DNA from: Liopterus haemorrhoidalis
Lineage: Eukaryota > Arthropoda > Insecta > Coleoptera > Dytiscidae
NCBI GenBank assembly: GCA_963971575.1
Contig: OZ020613.1
Location: 50,028,250-50,092,249, forward strand
DNA: 64,000 nt
Direction of reading: 5' to 3'
Position numbers and translations under genes: made by a program. A model generated the notes under the pieces. The model saw nothing but the letters and a program-made list of their open reading frames with translations, was not told the DNA's origin and did no database searches. Below are positions 18,801 through 28,300 of the stretch, one piece after another (the stretch's first letter is position 1; each line of letters begins with the position of its first letter).

Positions 18801-18912
18801 TCACGGTGGTTTTCACCCGAAATGGTTGGGGCCCTACGCTATAAGGGAACCGGCCGTGTCTACACCGTGGATCGCGACGGGACCCCCGTACGAGTCCCCG
18901 CTTATGATGTAA
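15844..18912 (+). CDS. pol: Gag-RT-RNase H-integrase fusion of element B, protease missing
   Basis: Start ATG 15844 is the first ATG after the primer site and is followed by a basic stretch like other gags of this group; 1022 residues. Residues about 60-140 are the first part of gag (DPVRFISQMETYFQDM ... GEARRWIDPIL). The sequence then passes directly, in frame, to the linker before RT (LLARFPEVSDT), so capsid C-half, zinc knuckle, slippery site and protease are gone. RT (DLKSGYWQIPM, YLDDIIV), RNase H (TDASGQGLGA, NEQECLALVW) and integrase (HHDKAGHPGREETH, CRTC, VDLMGP, LSDNGPQFTS, NPVERRNQE) all keep their key residues. The end is shifted out of frame near 18847. Confidence 0.9.
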   Translation: MRSKTTRTMPSRKTRARFSQVSDEAFVAGEDMAPPVYNGTSPIAHNSATEQPAYDPIAELAKVLREGLAGAPDSRWRPRIPPTRPAPFSGRMEEDPVRFISQMETYFQDMGYVEPEFFQHMRENIAGEARRWIDPILNVPPELEAAFAELLARFPEVSDTRPRHAGTRTSCHRIALKHDRPIRTHPYRVSEGKMRLIKSQVEEMLESNIISPSTSPYSSPVVIVSKKDGSPRFCVDYRKVNDATESEPAPMPIIQDTLRDLGDARIFSSLDLKSGYWQIPMSPESKPATAFSTPDGGHYHFNVMPFGLKNAAPTFQRLMSQEVLAGAMNAFTRVYLDDIIVCSATHQEHLRHLALVLERLQSHGLRLAPEKCEFGKGAITYLGHSISAETTAPLEKYLKQVAEYKAPRNRKELRQLMRLCNWVRDYVPNFAGISAPLTDLLSTKKPFKWTSEAARSLEEVRAAFNKPLRLHRPSPVLPYVLQTDASGQGLGAVLYQMDGDERRIINYASARLNPTERRYHINEQECLALVWAVQRYRPLLEGRHFTVVTDSTALTWLNRFKDSKAKLVRWALLLQEFDFEIKHVPGSQNERADVLSRQPTGEERNQLTSDGEARMIPPEPGQINALPGEATLPELVQEAQRQDAKTQYHLEVLREPPGPDNVRHRDAPFERDGLLWYIANPGETAPLFVPETMRRRVIRHHHDKAGHPGREETHRAVTQRYLWPRLGQEVKRYVQRCRTCAAIKPGAARPAAPLKPRTPQSPWHTVSVDLMGPYPKTASGKTHILVATDTFSKWTEAFPTGEPRTHVITRLLQENVFDRYGYPKVVLSDNGPQFTSARWERACRDWGAAAHYTGIYHPRANPVERRNQELKKGLRVRMQGQPHTRWAQFLPAILRDLRTRRNASTGQSPSKTLLGYELPLPGDRSLDRPDLAPDSQDNREERLEDIRRHTLRYQRRYAGGEAAEPHEVGDTVMVRAHPQSDAKRRIHGGFHPKWLGPYAIREPAVSTPWIATGPPYESPLMM

Positions 18913-19094
18913 AGCCGGCACCCCGCCCGCTGTCACCAGAAGACCAACCTCGGTCTCCCCTCGACTTCCACGAAGACGTCCCCTCCGACCAGGAAGACAA
19001 CACCCCCGAAATCCCCCTCAACGAGGACGCCGCCCCCACTGTGAGCCCCCGTTCGAGAGACGCTTCCCCAGTGCGCGAACAAGTTCCCGCGTGA
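18848..19094 (+). pseudogene. C-terminal tail of pol B in another frame
   Basis: GRVYTVDRDGTPVRVPAYDV and PRPLSPEDQPRSPL match the integrase ends of A and C but lie one frame away from the main ORF. A small indel near 18847 explains it. Only the last part of the integrase C-terminal domain and the acidic, proline-rich tail are affected. Confidence 0.8.
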
Positions 19095-19448
19095 ACACTC
19101 AGAGTGCGTCCCTGCTATGCCACAGCCATAGCCCGCGTGTGTCCCCCAAGTGCCACCTAGTGCGCCGCAAAGACACTTATTTACATTTAATTTCATTTCG
19201 TTTGTTTCTTTGTTATTATATGTATATGTATATCTATGTTTATATTGTTTTTCGTACCGCTCGTGTACTCATGCCGGCGTCATGTATGTTCACCACTGTC
19301 GCCCGCATATGTTCTGTATCATTTTTCATATTTTTCAATTGTCTCTTTTTTCCAAAATTCATAAATTTTTGTATATCCTTACCTTCCTGCACTTTTTCTC
19401 TCCAACTGAAGCGGCGTGCTTGATTGGTGTCGTCACGCGGGGAGGCTT
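19095..19448 (+). other. Non-coding stretch and polypurine tract of element B
   Basis: T-rich 3' untranslated region without a supported ORF. The purine run GCGGGGAGGC at 19437-19446 precedes the 3' LTR. Confidence 0.7.
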
Positions 19449-20548
19449 TGTCGCCAGACAGTCTACGGACGTGCCTGACACAAAGGTTTTTTTCCGTGAC
19501 GTCACTAATCCTGCACGTGCAGCTTAAGTGTTTATGACTGGGTATTTCCTCGCTCCAAAATCCGAGCCAATCAGAGCGCAGGATCCGAGTTAAGCCGTCA
19601 CCGAACCCGGCCAATAGGAGAGCCGATCGGAGTGGGGGTAAAACACCGGACTTCGAATAAAAACCCGAGCAACTAGAGAATTGGGACAGTATCCATCAGA
19701 TCAGCAACCAGCAAACAGTCTACCAGAATATATCTACGAGAAAATTATCAAGTGAGTATACAGACCGCTACGACTCAGACGTCATCAACACCGAGGCCTA
19801 GCACTCACACGGCAGTTCAGCCGTTTACGCTGGCCCCCAAGAAGAGAGGTACCGAGTCGCGCCGTCTCCACGCCGCTGCGTGGAACTACCGACGCAACCT
19901 ACGGGCTTGTGAAGCCTCCAGGCCATACCAGGACCTAAAGAAGTCAGCGAGGAAGGCCCTCTACGAGGTAGACGACCCCAGGACCCGCTGCTTCCCACCG
20001 CCGACACCATCACCGCTCAAGGCAACAGCTCGCCCGCTCGTGCCGCTGTCACCCTTGTCGGTCACCACTCCTACTTCGGTGGCCACTCCACCGAAATCAG
20101 GCGTGGTGGAAAGCAGATCACTCCAACTACCCCAGGAATAACAAGGAAGAATAGGAAATTACGGCGCCGCCTACTCGAGCTGTTCGGCTCTTCCTCGCTG
20201 CCGTGAACACAGTGTCGAGCGACACTATCCAGCGACGAACGCCGATCAACGCATAGACCCGTCTTTTTCCTTCTCTCTCTTCCTTTCCTCTTTATTGTCA
20301 TATCTTAATTATTATTCATTTTTATTGTCATTGTTATCATTTCTAGATATATATTTTTCTATGTTAATAAAAACCATAAATCCAAACTGTCCGACTATTA
20401 TTTTTCAAACCCTGGGGAACCAAGTTTTATCTTTCAGGGCATCTAGAACGGACGTGCATAGTTCAGACTCACCGCAACGCTAGCCGCGGCCGGTAGTAGT
20501 GGCCTCTCACGCAGGGTTCGATCCCCTGGCTGAGTCCGTCCCGCAACA
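19449..20548 (+). repeat. 3' LTR of element B (520 bp shorter)
   Basis: Follows the 5' LTR closely to AAGTGAGT, then has ATACAG and rejoins at ACCGCTACGACTCAG. The missing part runs from the donor candidate to just before a CTACAG acceptor-like site. Its remnant of the LTR ORF is open from about 19780 to 20141. Confidence 0.93.
19752..20141 (+). pseudogene. LTR-encoded proline-rich protein, shortened copy in 3' LTR B
   Basis: Same frame and end as 14761-15402 but without the first ~85 codons, removed by the LTR deletion. Keeps the DPRTRCFPPPTPSP block. No ATG. Confidence 0.5.
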
Positions 20549-21133
20549 CGGATGTCGCCAGGCAGTCTGCGTACGTGCCTGACACAATGGTTTTTTTCCG
20601 TGACGTCACTAATCCTGCACGTGCAGCTTAAGTGTTTACGACTGGGTATTTCCTCGCTCCAAAATCCGAACCAATCAGAGCGCAGGATCCGAGTTAAGCC
20701 GTCACCGAACCCGGCCAATAGGAGAGCCGCTCGGAGTGGGGGTAAAACACCGGACTTCGAATAAAAACCCGAGCAACTAGAGAATTGAGACAGTATCCAA
20801 CGGACAGTATCCATCAGATCAGCAACCAGCCAGCAGTCTAGCAGAATATATCTATCTACGAGAAAGTTATCAAGTGAGTTGAAAGAAGCTATCGGTCTAA
20901 CCGAGTATACAAAAAGAATTTATGCACGCTGCATATTATTGTTTCATATATATTTCTTTGTTTTGTTTTTACTTACAATAACTCTTGCAAGTAACGCTGA
21001 CACCCCTTAGCGGTGCTTGTGATTGTTATCTGTACTTGTCATACGTATACACAGTGCGCTGATCGCCTCGGCGTGCCTGTGTCCCGTTCGCTGACGGTTT
21101 AGCGGACCTCGTCGATACGTAACCACGATCTTT

Positions 21134-21273
21134 TCTTCACGATATTCGCTTCACGTCAACGCCCGTTTTCTTCACGATATTCGCTTCACGTCAACGCCCG
21201 TTTTCTTCACGATATTCGCTTCACGTCAACGCCCGTTTTCTTCACGATATTCGCTTCACGTCAACGCCCGTTT
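21134..21273 (+). repeat. 35-bp tandem repeat in LTR B2
   Basis: Four copies of a 35-bp unit containing TTCACGATATTCGC and CGTCAACGCCCG. The 5' LTR of element B has about two units at the same site, so the copy number varies between family members. Confidence 0.9.
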
Positions 21274-21332
21274 TCTTCACATCTTCAACCGTCTCATCTC
21301 TTCGCTTCAAGTCTACATCAGTTATCGCTACG

Positions 21333-21923
21333 TTGGCACCGTTCTACGTCCGTAGTCGTCTTGCCTGCCGCCGCCACGTTCGTACCCCCTGTTACGAACG
21401 CACGGCCCCACGCCTCACCAAGAAGCCAACGTCCACGCCGATTTCCGTCGTCGCCTGTTCTGTAGCGCCGCTACAGACCGCTACGACTCAGACGTCATCA
21501 ACACCGAGGCCTAGCACTCACACGTCAGTTCAGCCGTTTACGCTGGCCCCCAAGAAGAGAGGTACCGAGTCGCGCCGTCTCCACGCCGCTGCGTGGAACT
21601 ACCGACGTAACCTACGGGCTTGTGAAGCCTCTAGGCCATACCAGGACCTAAAGAAGTCAGCGAGGAAGGCCCTCTACGAGGTAGACGACCCCAGGACCCG
21701 CTGCTTCCCACCGCCGACACCATCACCGCTCAAGGCAACAGCTCGCCCGCTCGTGCCGCTGTCACCCTTGTCGGTCACCACTCCTACTTCGGTGGCCACT
21801 CCACCGAAAGCAGGCTGCTCTTCGAAATCACCGATCACTCCAACTACCCCAGGAATAACAAGGAAGAATAGGAAATTACGGCGCCGCCTACTCGAGCTGT
21901 TCGGCTCTTCATCGCTGCCGTGA
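21333..21923 (+). CDS. LTR-encoded proline/arginine-rich protein, family B (best copy)
   Basis: 196 codons from a TTG and open to the stop after SSSLP; no Met codon. Order: basic region (RSRLACRRHVRTPCYERTAP), Thr/Ser/Pro-rich spacer, KKRGTESRRLHAAAWNYRR, KSARKALYEVDDPRTRCF, PPTPSPLKATARP, then ITRKNRKLRRRLLELFGSSS. The DPRxRxF-PPTPxP block and the LFG motif also occur in families A, C and D. Because this LTR is solo, any product would come from the LTR promoter and poly(A) site alone. Predicted to be disordered and strongly basic; a nucleic-acid or protein-docking role is possible but not shown. Confidence 0.6.
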   Translation: MAPFYVRSRLACRRHVRTPCYERTAPRLTKKPTSTPISVVACSVAPLQTATTQTSSTPRPSTHTSVQPFTLAPKKRGTESRRLHAAAWNYRRNLRACEASRPYQDLKKSARKALYEVDDPRTRCFPPPTPSPLKATARPLVPLSPLSVTTPTSVATPPKAGCSSKSPITPTTPGITRKNRKLRRRLLELFGSSSLP

Positions 21924-22479
21924 ATACAGTGTCGAGCGACACTATCGAGCGACGAACGCCGATCACCGCATAGACCCGTCTTTTTCCTTCTCTCTCTTCC
22001 TTTCCTCTTTATTGTTATATCTTAATTATTATTCATTTTTATTGTCACTGTTATCATTTCTATATATATTTTTCTCTGTTAATAAAAACCATAAATCCAA
22101 ACTATCCGACTATTATTTTTCAAACCCTGGGGAACCAAGTTTTATCTTTCAGGGCATCTAGAACGGACGTGCATAGTTCAGACTCACCGCAACGCTAGCC
22201 GCGGCCGGTAGTAGTGGCCTCTCACGCAGGGTTCGATCCCCTGGCTGAGTACGTCCCGCAACACGGATTGTTACCGCAGATATCTCGCGATCGGGTGGTC
22301 GCACCGCGATATATCCAACGCCATTGGATTCAGCGAGTCATTTTCCATCGATCGCGACCCGTAACACAGCTAAAAACTCATATTTAGAGTTATTTTAATT
22401 AATAAGGGTTAAATTCCTATAACTGGGCGTGGCTTACGTCACGATTGGTTAAGCTCCTTCCCCCACTCCAAACTAAGTG

Positions 22480-22486
22480 TATATAA
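22480..22486 (+). promoter_or_regulatory. TATA box of LTR C
   Basis: TATATAA in the same context as 2686-2692; expected start of transcription near 22510. Confidence 0.65.
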
Positions 22487-22645
22487 GCAGATAACGTGCT
22501 ACGCTAGGCACGGTCGCTTCCAGGCAGCCGAATAATCAACTTCGCTTCTTGGCAAAGTTGAAGTATCTACAAAGTGATAATACCGACGATTTATTCGCTT
22601 CTTGGCGACCACGGCATCGCTTCAAGGCGGCGCTAGGAAACCTCC

Positions 22646-22747
22646 GACGGCTTCGCTACTAGGCGGCGCTCGTATCTCCGACGGCTTCGCTACTAGGCGG
22701 CGCTCGTATCTCCGACGGCTTCGCTACTAGGCGGCGCTCGTATCTAC
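22646..22747 (+). repeat. 34-bp tandem repeat in LTR C
   Basis: Three units containing GACGGCTTCGCTACTAGGCG and CTCGTATCTCC. A unit length not divisible by three moves the reading frame with each copy, so the LTR ORF is open only from inside the first unit. Confidence 0.88.
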
Positions 22748-22773
22748 GACGGCTCTCGCTACGTGGCGGGCGC

Positions 22774-23979
22774 TTGTTACTACCGCCCCCACACTCGCTG
22801 CCAGGCAGGTGTTCCCGTCTCCTGCTAATATTCACAACGTCAATACTAACGGACAACGGCAACATCCTGGCTGGTCGTAGAGGAAAGACTTCGAGGGGGA
22901 AGTACAACGCCCGTCAAGCGCTCCTTCGTCGCCGCCGCCTAATACCTATAGATGTGTCGAAGCCATATGCCGCGATCCCGCGGGCTTTACAGCGACAGCT
23001 ATTACTGAAGGGAGACCCGAGATCCCGGAGTTTCACTCCGCTAACGCCGCCACCATCACCGAGGCGCTTGCTGCACACAACAGCCGCCCCCGCTCATAGG
23101 AACGGCACCCAGAGGGTCAAAATTCATGCTCCTTCCATCAAGAAGGCATCAGCCGCTCCCTTGACATCACCACCCCCGGTCCAGTCAACTGCCGCCCCCA
23201 GCATCAGTTGCCGCCCCCGGGTGGAAAACATTTGTAGAGACGGTCCTGAGTCCGTGGCTGCCCTCACGGTCCTGCCACCGCCTCCGAGGTCACCGACAGA
23301 CGTTCCAGCAGCTCCAGGGTTCCCTCCGTCGTCAACGGGGCATCATTCTGGGTTGTCCCCAGCCGTAGCTGACCAGAACGTACTGCCGCCCCCAGCTCCG
23401 GTCTCTGCCGCCCCCAAGCCAAAAAGACATGTTGGGGCTCTAACTGATCAACACGCTGGCCCAAGAAGGAGGACGACATTGATTTCGCCGCCCCCGCCTT
23501 CCGTTAGGCCTTCCACCGCCCCCGCTGCCAAGAGAAAAGCTAAAATCCGCATTCGACCTGTGCAAGGCCCCCTCATCGGTCTGTGCACAGCAGCCCCAGT
23601 CAAAAGAGTGTCGCCGCCGCCTCCCAAGAGCCGCCCCGCCGCCTCCGAGATAGCGAGGCTTGTGAGGGCTCGCCGCGAAGAGCTTTTCGGCCCGGAGACG
23701 CCACCTTCTACTCCGAAGGAAAGAAAGAATATCGTTAGCCACCCAGCAACGGCCGATACCTCGCCAGAAAGGCGAGTGCTAGAGCTATTTGGCCCAATAA
23801 CGCCGTCACCACCGCCAGTACGACAACGGTCACCAGCCCGTACTCCGACACCGACGACTTCTTTCTCTCTCTCTCCAATCCTCACCCCCTCTTTCCCTGT
23901 TACCCCTGATTTTCACCCGGTCAGAAGTCCAATTCCCAAGACGCGGAATTGCATCACAAAGAAGCGTCTGGACTTCTGA
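22774..23979 (+). CDS. LTR-encoded proline/arginine-rich protein, family C (full length)
   Basis: 401 codons from a TTG, no Met codon in the whole frame. N-terminal basic block (GKYNARQALLRRRRLIPIDV), then PYAAIPRALQRQLLLKGDPR, the FTPLTPPPSPRR motif, long Pro/Ala/Ser spacers with VLPPPPRSPTDVPAAPG, basic KRKAKIRIRPVQ, two LFGP motifs (ELFGPETPPSTP, ELFGPITPSPP) and the end TKKRLDF. The shared motif order with families A, B, D and two other C copies argues for selection on the protein. It is not gag, pol or env. No transmembrane or enzyme domain is seen. How translation starts is unknown. Confidence 0.65.
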   Translation: MLLPPPHSLPGRCSRLLLIFTTSILTDNGNILAGRRGKTSRGKYNARQALLRRRRLIPIDVSKPYAAIPRALQRQLLLKGDPRSRSFTPLTPPPSPRRLLHTTAAPAHRNGTQRVKIHAPSIKKASAAPLTSPPPVQSTAAPSISCRPRVENICRDGPESVAALTVLPPPPRSPTDVPAAPGFPPSSTGHHSGLSPAVADQNVLPPPAPVSAAPKPKRHVGALTDQHAGPRRRTTLISPPPPSVRPSTAPAAKRKAKIRIRPVQGPLIGLCTAAPVKRVSPPPPKSRPAASEIARLVRARREELFGPETPPSTPKERKNIVSHPATADTSPERRVLELFGPITPSPPPVRQRSPARTPTPTTSFSLSPILTPSFPVTPDFHPVRSPIPKTRNCITKKRLDF

Positions 23980-24077
23980 GCCATTTTGTTCTCTACAATG
24001 TTTGTTCAAATTCTTTATCTGTATCATATGTTTGTTTTTAATCGTTTGTATCAATTCCTTTTCAATTTCATATTCAT

Positions 24078-24083
24078 AATAAA
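24078..24083 (+). terminator. Poly(A) signal of LTR C
   Basis: AATAAA followed by AGATTAATG and a GT-rich stretch; the same block is found in the C-type LTRs at 5106 and about 44150. Confidence 0.65.
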
Positions 24084-24275
24084 AGATTAATGTTATTGGT
24101 TGTGTCTCTCTTCAACACCTTGGGGAATTCACGTTCTTTTTCAGGAGCTTAGTGATCGTGACCCTTCAGGTCCAGAGGAAATTCTACGACCCAGCTCGTG
24201 AGCTAGCCTGGGTATTGTGTTCACGGATAGTGGCCTGAGGTCCTCGACCGAGGGGCATTACCTCCTGCAACATTT

Positions 24276-24297
24276 TGGCTCCCGCTCCGTGGGGCCC
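24276..24297 (+). other. Primer-binding site of element C
   Basis: TGGCTCCCGCTCCGTGGGGC follows the LTR end by three T residues. It has the expected TGG start and CGTGGGG T-arm part, but the acceptor bases differ from A, B and D. Confidence 0.65.
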
Positions 24298-24343
24298 GAT
24301 TTTCACGTGTCCAAGTTCGAACCTTGGAATAACATCTACGAGA

Positions 24344-25398
24344 ATGCCCTCTAAACGACCATCTAAGCGCCAAGCTAGACTGGAAGAGGCCGAGCGCCTT
24401 TCCGGTACAAATTCAACCGATAATAACGGTTCCCCTCACCGCGATGCGGTACAAGAACTGGCCAGGATCCTACGAGACGGACTGGTCGGAACAACCGAGT
24501 CTCGTTGGCGCCCACCAATCATCAAACCCCCCCCAAATTCTCTGGTAGGTTGCACGAAGATCCTGCGCGATTTATATCCAAATTAGAAGGGTATCTTCGA
24601 GAATCCGGTGTAGTAAAGGAGGACTACCTGGAGGACATCCCAGAATGTCTCGCTGGAGAAGCGAAGCGATGGTTTGAACCCCTTTCATACCTCTCCATGG
24701 AATGGGACACGTTCAAACGCCGTTTCATGGATCGCTTCAACGGCGCAGATGCTAGAGCGCGTCTTAACATCTCGCTCCTAACCGACCCACAAGGTCCCCG
24801 TGAACCCGGCCGGGACTTTGTGGCCCGTAAAATGACTCTGGCACACCGTGGTGCATCGACAGAGTCAGATCTTCTACAGGCAACCATCAGCCTTATGAAA
24901 CCGGATTACCGGTTCGCACTCGCGCAGCGTGACATTAAGTCGTTTGACGCTTTGCTTGACCTCGTGACCATATTAGATGAGTCACAGCAAGACAACCGTA
25001 CATACGCTCAGTCATCGCGAGCGTACCCTTCCACGAACGCGCCTTCTTCGCAGCGCGCGCCCGCCCCTTATTATGGTCCGCAATCCACGCGTGCACCATC
25101 AAACGCATACGTGCCGCCTCCCGCGCGCGCACAATACTCCCAAGTCGCGGCTCATCAGACACGCGCACCTACCCCTCCTTCCTCGCCGCCTCAGGCGCGT
25201 CCCCAAAACCAACCTTCTCAGCAGAGAAATCAACACTACCAGTCTAGGCCCGCTAAACCACCATATCCCTGCAGGATCTGCAACGGGGATCATTACCAGG
25301 CCGACTGTATTGTCGCATCACGCGAGCAACACTCAAGAGCTCCTGTCAATAACAGCGCTCCAAAAACGAATGGAAATACGACTCCAAAAAACGCATAG
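24344..25398 (+). pseudogene. gag: Gag of element C, one frameshift in a C run
   Basis: ATG 24344 (MPSKRPSKRQARLEEAERLS). The gag domain (GEAKRWFEPLSYLSMEW, FKRRFMDRFNGADARARL), Pro/Ala/Gln linker and zinc knuckle CRICNGDHYQADC are all present and close to element A. The frame changes at the run of eight C near 24530; element A has nine at that place. Everything after the run is in the second frame to the stop at 25398. A change in one homopolymer could also be a sequencing error, so this gag might be intact in the real genome. Confidence 0.88.
25386..25392 (+). promoter_or_regulatory. -1 frameshift slippery heptamer, gag/pol C
   Basis: A AAA AAC, then GCA and the gag stop TAG. The pol frame is open straight through this point one base back. 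Confidence 0.85.
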
Positions 25399-28300
25399 AG
25401 GGCTTAGGGGACGGCCAAGCCCTTCATGCCATTACTGGCGCCGTACTACCAACTATAAACGTAGAAATCAATGGTACTGAGTACCACACCTTATTAGATA
25501 CGGCTGCGGCATATAATTGTCTACATGCCGATCTAGCAGAAACGAAGAATGATGAGAAAAGGATGATACCACTGGCTGCAGTTGGCCATGATATGCGAGT
25601 CTGCGGGGAGGAAACCACGCAGATCGCAATAAACGGTCAAGTCAGTCAGGCAAAATTTTTGCTCTGCGAAAACTTAAGAGTAGACTGTATTTTGGGCTAT
25701 CCGTGGTTAACGGAACAACAAGCGACGTTAGATACAGGCCGACGGTGCATGCATTTTGGCACTGGACAGCGCCATACCGTTTTTTGGCTGACATCAGAGG
25801 CCTCGTCAACTACGAACGACATGAGTCCGGCAATAGACATTGAGAAACTCGACCACGGTTTTAAAGATGACCTAGCGGAAGGCTTTAGAAGATTATTCCA
25901 ACGCTTTCCAGCGGTGACAGATAGTCACCGACACCACGCAGGAACTAAAACTGTGCAGCATAAAATTGTCCTCAAGCACGATAACCCTATCCGTACAGCT
26001 CCGTACAGGGTGAGTGATGCCAAGAGGCAATTAATCCACCAGCAAATCGAGGAAATGTTAGAAGCCGGTATTATAGCACCTTCCACATCACCCTATTCAA
26101 GTCCGATAGTGATCGTCGGGAAGAAAGATGGGACGCCCAGATTCTGTATCGACTACAGGAAAATCAATACGGCGACCGTCAGCGAACCATCATCCATGCC
26201 CATTATACAAGATACACTGCGCGACCTCGGGGAGGCGCGTGTTTTCTCAAGTCTGGATCTGAAATCGGGATATTGGCAGATCCCGGTTCATCCAGACTCC
26301 AAGGCAGCTACAGCGTTTTCAACACCCGATGGAGGCCATTACGAGTTCAATGTGATGCCATTCGGGCTACGTAATGCGCCTTCCACATTCCAGAGGCTAA
26401 TGACTCAGGAAGTCTTAGCCGGAAGTCTTCATACATTTACAAAAGTATATCTGGATGATATAATAATATTCTCCACTAATCATAGAGAACACCTCCGGCA
26501 TCTCACACTAGTCTTTGAGAGGCTCCAGGAACATGGACTGAGACTCGCACCGGAAAAGTGCGAGTTTGGGAAGAGTCACATCACATATCTGGGCCATACG
26601 ATCTCTGAAGATTCGACCAAGCCGCTGGAGAAACATCTGACTCAGGTTGCAGGGGCGAAGACCCCGAAGACTCGTAAGGAGCTAAGACAGTTCCTCGGTC
26701 TCTGCAACTGGGTCAGAGACTATATAGGCAACTTTGCTACAATGAGCGCACCGCTCACCGATTTATTATCCACAAAGAAGCCATTTAAATGGACATGTGA
26801 AGCGGAGAAAGCGCTGTCTGAAGTAAAGACCGCATTCAAGAAGCCGCTGACACTACATCGTCCCTCGGCCAAACTTCCATACACTTTGCAAACTGATGCC
26901 AGCGGACATGGTCTTGGAGCCGTGTTGTTCCAACAAGATGAAGACCGGCGCCGTATTATAAGCTACGCAAGTGTACGCCTCAACTCCACGGAGAGGAGGT
27001 ATCACGTCAACGAGCAGGAATGCTTAGCGTTAGTGTGGGCAGTTAAGCGATACCGGCCTCTCCTGGAGGGGAGGTGTTTTACGGTGATCACGGACTCCAC
27101 CGCCCTAACATGGCTCCATAGATTTAAGGAGACCAAAGCGAAGCTCCTGCGTTGGGCGTGAGTTCGATTTTGAAATTAAACACTGTGCAGGCAAGGACAA
27201 TGAGCTTGCTGATGCCTTATCCCGACAGCCTGACAGTGATGAGACTATCCCTGAGGAGGATACAAATAGAATGGTGCCACCAGAACGTGGAGAGATAAAC
27301 GTACTACTCGGAGAGCCACCTCTTCCGGAGCAAGTCCAGGCGAGTCAAGCTCGGGATGAGCAGACTCAGGCATGCCTGGGAAAACTCCGAGAACCGCTGA
27401 ATCCCGATAACGCTATCTTTCACGAGGCTTTAGTCGAGAGGGATGGCTATGTATGGTTCATAGCACCTCCCGGTTCCAATCAACAGTTGTTCGTACCCGA
27501 AGACATGCGTGCAAAGGTACTGGCCGCTCACCACGATGACGTAGGACATCCTGGACGGGATGAGACACACCGCGCCATCGCGCAGAGGTATTTATGGCCT
27601 GATATCAAAAATCACATTCGTCAATACGTCCAACGCTGCATGATATGCGCAGCCAATAAACCGGGCGCAGCGAGGACTACCGCCCCATTAAAGCCACGAG
27701 CCCCAGTCGCACCATGGTATAAAGTCTCGGTGGACCTCATGGGGCCTTATCCAAAATCGGCCTCAGGTAGGACCCACATACTAGTAATAACAGATACATT
27801 TAGCAAATGGGTGGAAGCGTTCCCTACGGGAGAACCACGCTCACACATTTTAATCAAACTCATTGAAGAGAACGTGTTCGATAGGTTTGGGTATCCGAAG
27901 ATTATCCTATCAGACAACGGGCCCCAATTCACCAGCTTTAGGTGGAAACGTGCCTGCCGCAGATGGGGTGCCACAGCCCATTACACTGGCATATATCACC
28001 CGCGGGCAAATCCAGTAGAACGACGGAATCAAGAAATTAAGAAAGGTCTCCGTATGCGCATGCAAGGGCAGCCGCATACAAAATGGGCCTTGCATTTGCC
28101 AGCAGTCCTGAGGGATCTGCGAACCCGAAGAAATGCAGCGACCGGCTGCTCACCCAGTTTAGCGCTCCTAGGATACGAGTTGCCACTGCCAGGCGATCGT
28201 GTCCTACAGCGCCAAGATCAGCTCCATCACCTCCAAGATGATCAGAAGAAAGGTTTGAAGACATCAAAGCGCATACCTTGCGCTACCAGACCCGTTACGC

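Larger units (their letters stand above)
14190..20548 (+). mobile_element. Ty3/Gypsy element B with two unequal LTRs
   Basis: 5' LTR 14190-15809 (1620 bp), tRNA-Lys primer site, a single gag-RT-integrase ORF, polypurine tract, and 3' LTR 19449-20548 (1100 bp). Flanked by CGGA on both sides (14186-14189, 20549-20552). The 3' LTR lacks about 520 bp present in the 5' LTR; otherwise the two are very similar. The coding region has lost most of gag and all of the protease, so the copy cannot act alone. Confidence 0.93.
20553..22263 (+). repeat. Solo family-B LTR (B2)
   Basis: Complete LTR, TGTCGCCAG to GCAACA, 1711 bp, with CGGA on both sides (20549-20552, 22264-22267) and no internal region. Such solo LTRs come from recombination between the two LTRs of one element. 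It has a four-unit 35-bp repeat, an undamaged LTR ORF and AATAAA at 22081. Confidence 0.92.
22269..24272 (+). repeat. 5' LTR of element C
   Basis: 2004 bp, TGTTACCGCAG to TGCAACA. U3 with ATTGGTT and TATATAA at 22480-22486, three 34-bp repeats at 22646-22747, the LTR ORF, AATAAA at 24078, then U5. R would be about 1.5 kb and contain the full LTR ORF. Confidence 0.93.

Noticed and set aside
21134..21273. CRISPR-like array
   Set aside because: Units are contiguous with no spacers; eukaryotic LTR context.
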